Positions 15,315 to 22,573 of a stretch of DNA of 64,000 nt are shown piece by piece. The notes under the pieces were generated by a model, which saw nothing but the letters and a program-made list of their open reading frames with translations, was not told the DNA's origin and did no database searches. The stretch covers positions 930,001 to 994,000 of the forward strand of contig NZ_CP099960.1 in assembly GCF_024137865.1 (NCBI RefSeq). The letters run 5' to 3'. Source of the stretch: Moraxella sp. FZFQ2102 (GTDB taxonomy: Bacteria; Pseudomonadota; Gammaproteobacteria; Pseudomonadales; Moraxellaceae). Positions within the stretch are counted from its first letter, which is position 1; every line of letters starts with the position of its first letter. Made by a program: the position numbers and the translations under genes.

Positions 15315-15875
15315 TTAAATCAAACTTTCCAATTTTTCAATCAAAGTTTTGGCGTGGGCTTTGGCATTGTTTTGCAGATGTGCCAAATGTTCATCGTTAT
15401 GCAAGCCTGCAATGTACAACGCACCATAAAGTGGGTACACGCCTTGCCATTCAAAGCCGGAATACAAAGCCGAATGTTTAACAGGCTTCACCAAATCTTC
15501 AATTTTTGCCACGATTTCGCCATTATAAGTGCCTTCTTGCGAGCCTGTGCTGGTAGAAACGAGCAATTTTTTACCGTGCATTTTGTCGCCACCTTCACCA
15601 TAAGCAAAGCCGTAGAGCCACACATCGTCTAACCATTTTTTCAAAATCGCAGGGGTGTTAAACCAAAAAGTCGGGTATTGGAACAAGACCACATCGGCTT
15701 GCACCAACGCATTTTGTTCGGCTGGCGCATCAATTTTAAAATCAGGGTACAAATCAGACAAACGGCGAACGCTGATTTTGTCGCCAAAATGGTTTTCTAA
15801 TTCTTTTAAAATTAATTGGTTGCTGACCGATTGATTTAAATCTTGGTGGGCAGAGATGACTAAAATTTTGCTCAT
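15315..15875 (-). CDS. NAD(P)H-dependent quinone oxidoreductase, flavodoxin-like fold
   Basis: A 186-residue flavoprotein of the MdaB/KefF/NQO1-like group, two-electron reductases of quinones and related toxic electrophiles. The N-terminus MSKILVISAHQDLNQS gives the FMN/FAD phosphate loop. The diagnostic FQYPTFWFNTPAILKKWLD stretch is at about residues 64-82, followed by VSTSTGSQEGTYNG. An HxlR-type operator lies about 70 bases upstream, consistent with induction by quinones or aldehydes, but no HxlR gene is in the window. Confidence 0.88.
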   Translation of the reverse strand: MSKILVISAHQDLNQSVSNQLILKELENHFGDKISVRRLSDLYPDFKIDAPAEQNALVQADVVLFQYPTFWFNTPAILKKWLDDVWLYGFAYGEGGDKMHGKKLLVSTSTGSQEGTYNGEIVAKIEDLVKPVKHSALYSGFEWQGVYPLYGALYIAGLHNDEHLAHLQNNAKAHAKTLIEKLESLI

Positions 15876-15943
15876 AAAAGCTCCTAAAATAATATGGATA
15901 TGGTTTGTGCCATATTTTAGTGTGATTGCTAATATTTCGATAG

Positions 15944-15963
15944 TACTTACATTTTTGTAAGTA
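15944..15963. promoter_or_regulatory. HxlR-type operator
   Basis: TACTTACA (15944-15951) and TGTAAGTA (15956-15963) are perfect arms around TTTT. This matches the TACTTAC-N-GTAAGTA pattern bound by HxlR-family repressors such as YodB. Outer arms AATATTTC and GAAATATT extend the dyad. It is upstream of the quinone reductase. Confidence 0.65.
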
Positions 15964-16014
15964 TGGAAATATTTTTTAATTGATTGATTTTTTTAGAAAA
16001 ATACAAAATAGAAA

Positions 16015-16083
16015 AGTTGGGCGTTTCAGGTAGCCTGAAAACAAAAAAAACAACCTGAAAGCCAAATAAACAGCTTTCGGGTT
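16015..16083 (-). terminator. Uptake-sequence variant and hairpin terminator
   Basis: AGGTAGCCTGAA (16028-16039) is one base off the Kingella uptake word. It is followed by the hairpin AACCTGAAAGC (16052-16062) / GCTTTCGGGTT (16073-16083), which with a T run on the minus strand ends the DUF2798 gene. Confidence 0.7.
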
Positions 16084-16103
16084 ATTTATTGAAAAATAAG
16101 AAT

Positions 16104-16346
16104 TTATTTATCCTGACGGATACTCCATTGCACCCATTTCACAATCATCGGGCGCACCAGTAAAACACAAATAAATGCAATCGGCATGGCAATGGCATAG
16201 TTATACAAGACACGCCAAATATAACCGTCTGTTATGCCCGTATTGATTGCCACCAAAACTGCCGACATAAGCAATGCCATCACCAAAGCCATATAAAACG
16301 CCAATAATACATTAGCATATCGGCTGGGAAAAAAACCTTTAGCCAT
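16104..16346 (-). CDS. DUF2798 family small membrane protein
   Basis: An 80-residue protein with two membrane segments and the look of the DUF2798 family: the N-terminal FFPSRYANVLLAFYMALVMA and the second segment YAIAMPIAFICVLLVRPMI ending in VKWV. Function unknown. It lies downstream of the YcaC-like gene, from which a uptake-sequence terminator separates it. Confidence 0.75.
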   Translation of the reverse strand: MAKGFFPSRYANVLLAFYMALVMALLMSAVLVAINTGITDGYIWRVLYNYAIAMPIAFICVLLVRPMIVKWVQWSIRQDK

Positions 16347-16378
16347 TTGATTATTCCATTTAGCATTCGCACATTTTG

Positions 16379-16416
16379 AAAAGCCGTCTGAAAAAACATG
16401 ATTTCAGACGACTTTT
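16379..16416. terminator. Neisserial uptake-sequence terminator
   Basis: AAAAGCCGTCTGAAA (16379-16393) contains the exact Neisseria uptake 10-mer GCCGTCTGAA. It pairs, with one mismatch, with TTTCAGACGACTTTT (16402-16416). Paired uptake sequences acting as terminators are a known Neisseria habit. It ends the YcaC-like gene. Confidence 0.85.
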
Positions 16417-16428
16417 CAATGATAACGA

Positions 16429-17010
16429 TTAAGCTTGGAAACCTTCTACAATAATTCCCAACAATTTAGAGCCGTCTTCGCTTGACCAATCTTGTGCCAA
16501 TTCGGCAATTAGTTGATTGGTGCTGGTAATGATTGCGCCTGCATCGCGCATACGGATTAACGCCATTTCATCGGCAAATTTGCTGGGCGAACCGCCTGCA
16601 TCGGCAACCACTTGCACTTCATAACCTTGTTCCAACAAAGTCAAAACAGGATAAACGGTACACACATCATTGGTTACGCCTGCCACAATGATTTTTTTGC
16701 GTCCTGTCGCTTCAACAGCACGGGCAAAATTCGGGTCAGTCATGGCATTTACAATGCCAGCGCGTAAAATGCGGTTGTCAAATTCGGTTGGCAAAATGTC
16801 TTTCAATTCAGACAATAATGGACCTTGCGCGTTTTCTTCCATGCTGGAAGTCAAAATAGTGGGCATACCAATCGCTTTGGCAGATTTCGCCAACATCAAA
16901 GCGTGTTTTTTCATTTCATCAAAAGAAATCGAACCTACCCAACCCATTGTGCCAACTTGGTGGTCAATCAATAATAATGCGGCGTTTTGAGAAGAAAATA
17001 CGTTTTTCAT
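16429..17010 (-). CDS. Isochorismatase-family hydrolase, YcaC-like
   Basis: A 193-residue cysteine hydrolase closest in pattern to YcaC: Asp16 in ALLLIDHQVGTMGW, and the nucleophile Cys117 in AGVTNDVCTVYP, followed by the VVADAGGSPS loop. The substrate of YcaC-type enzymes is not established. It diverges from the LysR gene at 17126, which probably regulates it. It is the second cysteine hydrolase of this superfamily in the block and is not a close copy of the one at 11463. Confidence 0.85.
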   Translation of the reverse strand: MKNVFSSQNAALLLIDHQVGTMGWVGSISFDEMKKHALMLAKSAKAIGMPTILTSSMEENAQGPLLSELKDILPTEFDNRILRAGIVNAMTDPNFARAVEATGRKKIIVAGVTNDVCTVYPVLTLLEQGYEVQVVADAGGSPSKFADEMALIRMRDAGAIITSTNQLIAELAQDWSSEDGSKLLGIIVEGFQA

Positions 17011-17125
17011 GGTGTTACCTATGTTTCGTTGTGTTGTTTAAGATGAAACGCATTATACGTTGTTTCTTAAATCGGATAAATAGGCTAAAATTGAAAACAC
17101 TATTCGTTTAAATGGATAATAAACC

Positions 17126-17977
17126 ATGAACTCACTGGACGATATGCAGTTATTTGTTGAAGTGGTGCAAAACAAAAGTTTTGTGAAAGCGGGGGAACGC
17201 TTGAATTTAGCCACTTCTACCGTGTCTTTGCGTATTCAGAAATTGGAACAGCGATTGGGATTGCGTTTGCTGAACCGCACCACGCGCAAAATTGAATTGA
17301 CCGAAGCAGGCAGCCTGTATTTTGCCAAAGCCCACCACATCGTGCAGGAAGCCGAAACGGTACACGAAACCTTAACCGAAATGCTGTCTGAACCATCGGG
17401 AACGGTGCGCATTTCCATGCCTGTGGATTGGGCGTATCAGGCATTTGCCCCGCTTGTGCCGTTGTTTTATCGGCAGTTCCCTAAAATTAAGCTGGATATT
17501 GATACCAGTGCGCGTGTGGTGGATTTGATGAGCGAGCCGTTTGATGTGGCGTTGCGAATGGGCGAACCCAAAGATGTGAATTTGATTGCTCGATTGCTGG
17601 CGACTTATCCGTTTCATTTGTATGCGTCTGCCGATTATTTGGCGCAACACGGTACGCCACAATCGTTGGACGATTTGGCACATCATCAATGTTTGGCGTT
17701 TCGGCAGGAACAATGGCAGTTGTTTCGCAATGGGCAGGAAAAAATTTACAATTTTGACGCGGTGATGATTGGGCAAAATTTGGGTTTGCTGGAACGCTTG
17801 GTTACGCAAAACATGGGCGTGGCGTTGTTGCCTAATATTGTGGTTAAAAATAGGGATTTGTGTCGCGTGCTGCCTGAATGGTCGGGCAAGTCGTCTTGTT
17901 TGTACGCCATTACGACCACGCGCTTGTTGCCGAAAAAGGTGCAGGTGTTGATTGATTTTTTGCGCGAATATTTGTGA
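17126..17977 (+). CDS. LysR-family transcriptional regulator
   Basis: A 283-residue LysR regulator of the CrgA/AaeR-like subgroup. The N-terminal helix-turn-helix is MNSLDDMQLFVEVVQNKSFV with STVSLRIQKLEQRL and LLNRTTRKIELTEAG. The effector domain starts with the usual GTVRISMPVDWAY. It is divergent from the YcaC-like hydrolase, its likely target. A partial uptake word (AGGCAGCCTGTA) lies inside the gene at 17298, probably chance or decayed. Confidence 0.9.
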   Translation: MNSLDDMQLFVEVVQNKSFVKAGERLNLATSTVSLRIQKLEQRLGLRLLNRTTRKIELTEAGSLYFAKAHHIVQEAETVHETLTEMLSEPSGTVRISMPVDWAYQAFAPLVPLFYRQFPKIKLDIDTSARVVDLMSEPFDVALRMGEPKDVNLIARLLATYPFHLYASADYLAQHGTPQSLDDLAHHQCLAFRQEQWQLFRNGQEKIYNFDAVMIGQNLGLLERLVTQNMGVALLPNIVVKNRDLCRVLPEWSGKSSCLYAITTTRLLPKKVQVLIDFLREYL

Positions 17978-17994
17978 TATGACGGGGATTGGAT

Positions 17995-18048
17995 TTCAGG
18001 CTGCCTGAAAATAAAAACACCGCTTACATTTTTTTGTAAACGGTGTTT
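17995..18048. repeat. Composite repeat: uptake sequence plus hairpin terminator
   Basis: TTCAGGCTGCCTGAA at 17995-18009 carries the Kingella uptake word on the minus strand (17995-18006) and the Simonsiella-type variant AGGCTGCCTGAA on the plus strand. It is followed by the hairpin AAACACCGCTTACA (18015-18028) / TGTAAACGGTGTTT (18035-18048). Confidence 0.8.
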
Positions 18049-18052
18049 GATA

Positions 18053-18802
18053 TTATACATTCAACATACGATTTGCTTTAATCACATTCTCATGCGAAAA
18101 ATCGCCACCTGTCAGCTTAGGCAATTCGCCCACCGCATAAGCACGGTTTTGGCGGACGCTGTCGGCAGTTTGGGCAGAATTTTTACGGCGTTGGCGTAAT
18201 TCATCAGCGGTACAATCACAGCAATAGCCTGCCGAATTCGGCTGTTGTTTCCACGAATTTGCCAAATCCCCACCATCTAACGCATCAAAACCGCACTCAT
18301 CAACCAAGCCCATAATTAAGTGTTTTTGATGCTCATCATCGCCTGCCACCCACATCGCCAAACGGTTGCTTTGTTTTGGATTTTTGCCCAAATTGGCAAG
18401 AGAATGGGCAAGAAGCATATTAAACGCTTTGACCACTTTTCGCCCAGCCACTTTACTGACCCACAGGCTTTCAGGCTGTCCCTTGTCAATCTCATCAATG
18501 CGAGCATCACGAAATTCAGGATAATAATTGCCCGTATCCACAATCACGGTATCAGGCGACAAATTCGCCCACAAACTTTTGGGCAAATCAGCAATACTTG
18601 GGGTTGGCACGGACAAAATCAGCACATCAATGTCCACGCCCACCGTTTGTAAATCGGCAGGAATTGCGCCAATTTCTTTGGCAAAATCCGCCACGCTGTC
18701 AATGCCTTTTGAATTGGCGACCTTGACCATATGTCCCGTTTTTGCCAATTTTTTGGCGATGGTTCCGCCAATTTGTCCGATACCAATCACACCAATTTTC
18801 AT
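18053..18802 (-). CDS. NADP-dependent oxidoreductase, F420-reductase-like Rossmann protein
   Basis: A 249-residue protein starting MKIGVIGIGQIGGTIAKKLA, a Rossmann GxGxxG nucleotide site at residues 6-12. It belongs to the NADP oxidoreductase family named for coenzyme F420, though non-F420 bacteria use members with other substrates. Further family signs are VDTGNYYPEFRD and RKVVKAFNMLLAHSL. An unusual C-terminal segment is rich in Cys and Arg (SAGYCCDCTADELRQRRKN). I start at 18802, ten bases after the stop of the nitronate monooxygenase gene, so the two are an operon. Confidence 0.78.
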   Translation of the reverse strand: MKIGVIGIGQIGGTIAKKLAKTGHMVKVANSKGIDSVADFAKEIGAIPADLQTVGVDIDVLILSVPTPSIADLPKSLWANLSPDTVIVDTGNYYPEFRDARIDEIDKGQPESLWVSKVAGRKVVKAFNMLLAHSLANLGKNPKQSNRLAMWVAGDDEHQKHLIMGLVDECGFDALDGGDLANSWKQQPNSAGYCCDCTADELRQRRKNSAQTADSVRQNRAYAVGELPKLTGGDFSHENVIKANRMLNV

Positions 18803-18812
18803 ATATTTTTCC

Positions 18813-19775
18813 TTACGCAATCTCTGCCATCAATTCATCAACCAATTCCTGCACGCTTTTCACACGGTAAATCTCGGAAATGCCATTACCCACCGACACA
18901 TAACCGTGTTCAAAATCCCCTTCCAGCATACCCAAACGCATACCCGTACCCGCATTCATCACCTTGGCAATATCGGCACGAGTTGCCCCATTTTCGCTCA
19001 TTTCAAAGCATTTTTTGGCGACTTCGGTTGGCAAAGAGCGGTAATAATACGGCTCGGTGCGGAACAATAACAAATCATTGGCAGTTGATTGAACAACCCA
19101 ATCTTTCACTTTTTGACTGGCTCGGCACTCATGCGTCGCGATAAATGCCGTCCCCACCCACACGCCCTCTGCACCGAGCATAAACGCGGTCTGAACCGCT
19201 TTTTTATCGGCAATGCCACCAGCAAGCATCATTGGCAAATCCACCTTGCCCACAAATTCCGCCAATACATTAAAACTGCCAATTTCTTTCATCGGCAAGG
19301 TTCCGCCTTCATCAAAACCCGTCAGCACCAAAATATCCGCACCCAATTTTTGAGCTTTTAAAGCATCTGGCAAATTCGGATTGCCCAAACGGCAAATGAT
19401 TTTAATGCCTGCCTGTTTGAGTTTGGCGTAAATTTGTTCGTCCAACCAACCATTATCCAGCACCACAGGCACTTGCTCTTCAATCAGCAAATCTACCATC
19501 AACGGAATCAGCGAAAAGTCATAAGACAACATAAATGGCACGCCAAAAGGCTTATCTGTCAAGGCTTTGACTTTGCTAATTTCGGCACGCATACGGTCTA
19601 ATACATCTTGATTGGAGGTTGGATTGGTGGTTTGTCCAGCGTGTGGGGCTAAAAAGCCCAATCCGCCAGCATTGGCAACACTCGCCACTAAATGCGCATC
19701 GGTCAGCCACGACATTGGGGCTTGGACAATGGGGTATTTGATATTTAAAATTTGGCTAATGCGATTGTTTTGCAT
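18813..19775 (-). CDS. Nitronate monooxygenase (2-nitropropane dioxygenase family)
   Basis: A 320-residue FMN-dependent TIM-barrel enzyme that oxidises toxic alkyl nitronates, or a related enoyl-reductase-like enzyme. Recognisable parts are YPIVQAPMSWLTDAHLVASVANAG near residue 14, the PFGVPF and FMN phosphate-binding segments, MLAGGIADKKAV and GAEGVWVGTAF in the C-terminal half. It lies just upstream of the F420-reductase-like gene in one operon. A short second copy of its 3' end is preserved at 13934-13969. Confidence 0.87.
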   Translation of the reverse strand: MQNNRISQILNIKYPIVQAPMSWLTDAHLVASVANAGGLGFLAPHAGQTTNPTSNQDVLDRMRAEISKVKALTDKPFGVPFMLSYDFSLIPLMVDLLIEEQVPVVLDNGWLDEQIYAKLKQAGIKIICRLGNPNLPDALKAQKLGADILVLTGFDEGGTLPMKEIGSFNVLAEFVGKVDLPMMLAGGIADKKAVQTAFMLGAEGVWVGTAFIATHECRASQKVKDWVVQSTANDLLLFRTEPYYYRSLPTEVAKKCFEMSENGATRADIAKVMNAGTGMRLGMLEGDFEHGYVSVGNGISEIYRVKSVQELVDELMAEIA

Positions 19776-19885
19776 AATATTTTCTCTGATTTAAAAAATG
19801 GAATAAGCGTATTTTAGGTTATTCAAATTGAGAAAAGAATAGCGAATTTTGGGAAGTTAGTTTTCATTTATGGAAATTAACTTTC

Positions 19886-19958
19886 AGGCAGCCTGAAAAC
19901 TTATTTTGCACATTTTCCAAACAAAAACACCGCTTATCATCACGATAAACGGTGTTTT
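19886..19958. repeat. Composite repeat: uptake sequence plus hairpin terminator
   Basis: Exact AGGCAGCCTGAA at 19886-19897, then a TTATTTTGC spacer, then the perfect-armed hairpin AAAACACCGCTTATC (19924-19938) / GATAAACGGTGTTTT (19944-19958). It ends the membrane protein gene at 19962. Confidence 0.82.
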
Positions 19959-19961
19959 GCT

Positions 19962-20456
19962 TTACTTTTTCGCCTGTTCCAAAACTGCCCGATAGCCATT
20001 CGCTCGTTCTTTAGAAAAATAGTCAATCACGGCAAACGAAGTCCCCAAAATAAGTAACGCCACCGCCCACGCTTTCCATTTCACGCCCACATCAAAATGC
20101 AATAACGCCAACGCCACCGCAAAACTAACCACACTAATCGCAATAGACATCGAATACAAATATTGAAAATTCGCTACCCGTTTTAATTCATCGACAACAA
20201 ATTGCGTTTCGCCCACGGCTTGATAAGTGTCTGCCACGTTTGCCATGGTCTGTATATTGCTATAAATCATCGGCACACCAATCGCCAAAAAAAGCACCAA
20301 AAGCACCATCATCGGCACAAACAAGGCTTTCGCCCCTGTACTTTGCCCATAAAAATGGCACAGCAAACCAATCAGCCCCAAACAAACGCCCGCCCCCACA
20401 ATAAACCATGCTTCCAAAATTTCGCCTTGATACCAAGCAATCGTGTGTTGATACAT
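19962..20456 (-). CDS. Hypothetical membrane protein, four membrane segments
   Basis: A 164-residue protein I do not recognise. Hydrophobic segments lie at about residues 15-35, 45-67, 98-118 and 128-147. The loop between segments 2 and 3 is polar and probably exposed (SNIQTMANVADTYQAVGETQ). The C-terminus is charged. It stands between the SDR gene and the nitronate monooxygenase operon, all on the minus strand, with 67 bases to the SDR gene, so co-transcription with the SDR gene is possible. Confidence 0.7.
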   Translation of the reverse strand: MYQHTIAWYQGEILEAWFIVGAGVCLGLIGLLCHFYGQSTGAKALFVPMMVLLVLFLAIGVPMIYSNIQTMANVADTYQAVGETQFVVDELKRVANFQYLYSMSIAISVVSFAVALALLHFDVGVKWKAWAVALLILGTSFAVIDYFSKERANGYRAVLEQAKK

Positions 20457-20523
20457 TTTATTATCCTAAAAAGTGAAAGGTTTTGGCATTATTAAAACAC
20501 CAAAAACCATTGATTTTTAAAAA

Positions 20524-21273
20524 TTACTTGGCACAAAAACCGCCATCAACATTTAAAATCGTTCCTGTCATAAACGGCACATCAGGCGATGCCAAAAACA
20601 CAATCGCATTAGCAATAGAACTCGTATCGCCCATTTTATTCATCGGGTGAATGCCTGCAATTTTATCTTCTGGATAAACGCCTGCGTTAATAGCATTTTG
20701 CAAAATATCGGTTTTAATTGCCCCAGGGGCAACGGCATTGACCCGAATGCCTTGTGTCGCATAATCCAATGACGCTGACTTGGTTAAGCCGACCACTGCG
20801 TGTTTGCTTGCCGAATATTGCGAAGTAAATTCAATGCCATTTAAACCTGCAATAGACGCCAAATTAACCACCACGCCACCGCCAGTTTTGAGCATGGCGT
20901 CAATGGCGTATTTCATTCCCCAAAATAGCCCCATCACATTGACTTCAATCAACTCACGGAAATTTTCGGTAGAATGTTGATGTAATGGTACATTTTCACG
21001 CCCTGCAATGCCTGAATTATTGACCATTACATCAATTTTACCAAAATGGGCAACGGCTTGTTCAATCAAGGCTTTGACTTCATTTTCTTGGGTAATGTCT
21101 GTTTTGACAAAAATCGCATTCGTACCCAATGATTTGATTTCATTGATAACTTCTAAACCTTCTTTTTCACGGCGACCGCTGACCACGATATTGTCGCCTA
21201 ATTTGGCAAATGCCAATGCCGTTTCTTTGCCGATACCCGATGTTGCCCCAGTAATGACGATAGTGCGTTTCAT
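20524..21273 (-). CDS. Short-chain dehydrogenase/reductase
   Basis: A 249-residue classical SDR. The cofactor site TGATSGIG is at residues 8-15, followed by SGRREKEG, which favours NADP. The catalytic Ser140 (VVNLASIAG), Tyr153 and Lys157 (YSASK) are all present, as is the NNSGIAG strand and the C-terminal GTILNVDGGF. Substrate unknown; relatives include FabG-like and glucose-dehydrogenase-like enzymes. It diverges from a TetR gene across a nested dyad, so it is probably repressed by that regulator. Confidence 0.92.
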   Translation of the reverse strand: MKRTIVITGATSGIGKETALAFAKLGDNIVVSGRREKEGLEVINEIKSLGTNAIFVKTDITQENEVKALIEQAVAHFGKIDVMVNNSGIAGRENVPLHQHSTENFRELIEVNVMGLFWGMKYAIDAMLKTGGGVVVNLASIAGLNGIEFTSQYSASKHAVVGLTKSASLDYATQGIRVNAVAPGAIKTDILQNAINAGVYPEDKIAGIHPMNKMGDTSSIANAIVFLASPDVPFMTGTILNVDGGFCAK

Positions 21274-21358
21274 AAAAAATCCTTGTGTGTGTTGAAAATT
21301 TAAGATGAGCGTATTTTAGGAGATTTTTATGTGTTAAAATAGCTATAAATGATATTCA

Positions 21359-21410
21359 AATTTCATCATATCCATACAAAATACATAAAAAGTATGCTTA
21401 TGATGAAATT
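21359..21410. promoter_or_regulatory. Nested inverted repeat between SDR and TetR genes
   Basis: Outer arms AATTTCATCATA (21359-21370) and TATGATGAAATT (21399-21410) are perfect 12-base complements. Inside them CATAC (21373-21377) and GTATG (21392-21396) form a second dyad. The position between divergent starts fits a TetR operator. Confidence 0.6.
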
Positions 21411-21442
21411 AACCAGCAAATAGTTTAACCAACGAGTAAGCC

Positions 21443-21967
21443 ATGAACAAAACCGACCTGCGTGTGATTAAAACACGCGAAACCATGCACCGTGCTTTAA
21501 TTGATTTGTTGCACGAAAAGCCATTTAACGAGATTACCGCCAAAGATGTGATTGAAAAAGCGAGGGTTAATCGCACGACTTTTTACCGTTATTATTCGGG
21601 ACTGGTTTCTTTAATTGATGAAGTGTTTTTTGATTTTAAACAAAAATTTGCGGATTTGCTTGCCAATGAACATTGCCAAACCGAACAAGTTTTTCAAGAT
21701 TTTCTCAATTCTCGGCACACTATTTCAGCGTTATGGAAAATCCAATCTCGCCGTTATGGGCTATATGATGATATGCACAAAATGTTGCGAGTTGCTTTTG
21801 CTGATGAATTGGTTAAGCAAAATATGGTGGGACATTCTTTGCATTATCAATCATTTATTTGTGCCAGTTTGTGTATGGAAAGTTTGCGATATGCGATTTT
21901 GCATAATGAAACCATGAGTTTGAAACAGAGCATTGATGATATTAAATCATTGACTGGTTTATTTTGA
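21443..21967 (+). CDS. TetR/AcrR-family transcriptional regulator
   Basis: A 174-residue TetR-type regulator. The DNA-binding region FNEITAKDVIEKARVNRTTFYRYYSG is at about residues 28-53, then a helical C-terminal domain. The RTTFYRYYSGLVSLIDEVF form is common in the group that pairs with SDR or flavin enzymes. It is divergent from the SDR gene and sits 33 bases past the nested dyad. Confidence 0.88.
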   Translation: MNKTDLRVIKTRETMHRALIDLLHEKPFNEITAKDVIEKARVNRTTFYRYYSGLVSLIDEVFFDFKQKFADLLANEHCQTEQVFQDFLNSRHTISALWKIQSRRYGLYDDMHKMLRVAFADELVKQNMVGHSLHYQSFICASLCMESLRYAILHNETMSLKQSIDDIKSLTGLF

Positions 21968-21979
21968 ATTTGTATTTTC

Positions 21980-22042
21980 AGGCAGTCTGAAAGTTATTTT
22001 AAATAAAAAACACCGCTTGAATTGCTCCAAACGGTGTTTTTA
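21980..22042. repeat. Composite repeat: uptake-sequence variant plus hairpin terminator
   Basis: AGGCAGTCTGAA at 21980-21991 is one base off the Kingella uptake word. It is followed by the hairpin AAAAACACCGCTTG (from 22006) / CCAAACGGTGTTTTT (to 22042), between the convergent TetR and SnoaL-like genes. Confidence 0.75.
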
Positions 22043-22054
22043 CGCTTTACAAGA

Positions 22055-22511
22055 TTAAAACATACTGCGACCACTGGCAGTTTTGGCTGGCACGGCTTGC
22101 AGAACATCCCAATGCTCTACGATTTTACCATTTTCATCAAAACGAAAAATGTCCACCACTGCACTGCCCAAGCTGTCTGGCGTTGGTTGGCTATGAATGT
22201 GCAACACCACCAAATCGCCTTCGGCAATCGCACGCTTGATGTGTGAGCGAGCTTGTGGGGCTTGGCTGACAAATCCGCCAATGCCTTTGACAAAGGCTTC
22301 TTTGCCGTCCGCCACCATTGGATTGTGCTGTAAATAAACATCACCAATGTATTTATCAGCGGCTTCTTGGACTTTGTGCTGATTAAATGCCAAATCATAA
22401 AAAGCAATGGCATTGGCTTTATTGCGTTCAGTCTTGGATTGAACCACTGATTTGACACTTGTTTCGGCTTTTTGTGCGGTATTGGATTCGCTTTGGCAAC
22501 CTGTTATAGCT
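22055..22511 (-). pseudogene. SnoaL/NTF2-like lipoprotein, signal peptide broken
   Basis: The body is a SnoaL-like (NTF2-fold) domain: FYDLAFNQHKVQEAADKY, YLQHNPMVADGKEAFVKG, VVDIFRFDENGKIVEHWDVLQ. The short reading begins with GTG at 22447. The same frame continues upstream through ITGC and QSESNTAQKAETSV, a lipobox cysteine and a mature lipoprotein N-terminus, to about 22511, then hits a stop without any start codon. The ATG that would begin the signal peptide lies in another frame. The protein therefore seems to have lost its signal peptide where the defence gene region begins. A cytoplasmic product from 22447 remains possible. Confidence 0.65.
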
Positions 22512-22573
22512 TGAAATATACTTAAAAATCATCATGTTTATAAATTAGAAAATTCACTTAGGGTCATATAAAA

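Noticed and set aside
17298-17309. Uptake word inside the LysR gene at 17126
   Set aside because: AGGCAGCCTGTA lacks the essential terminal GAA, so it is not counted.
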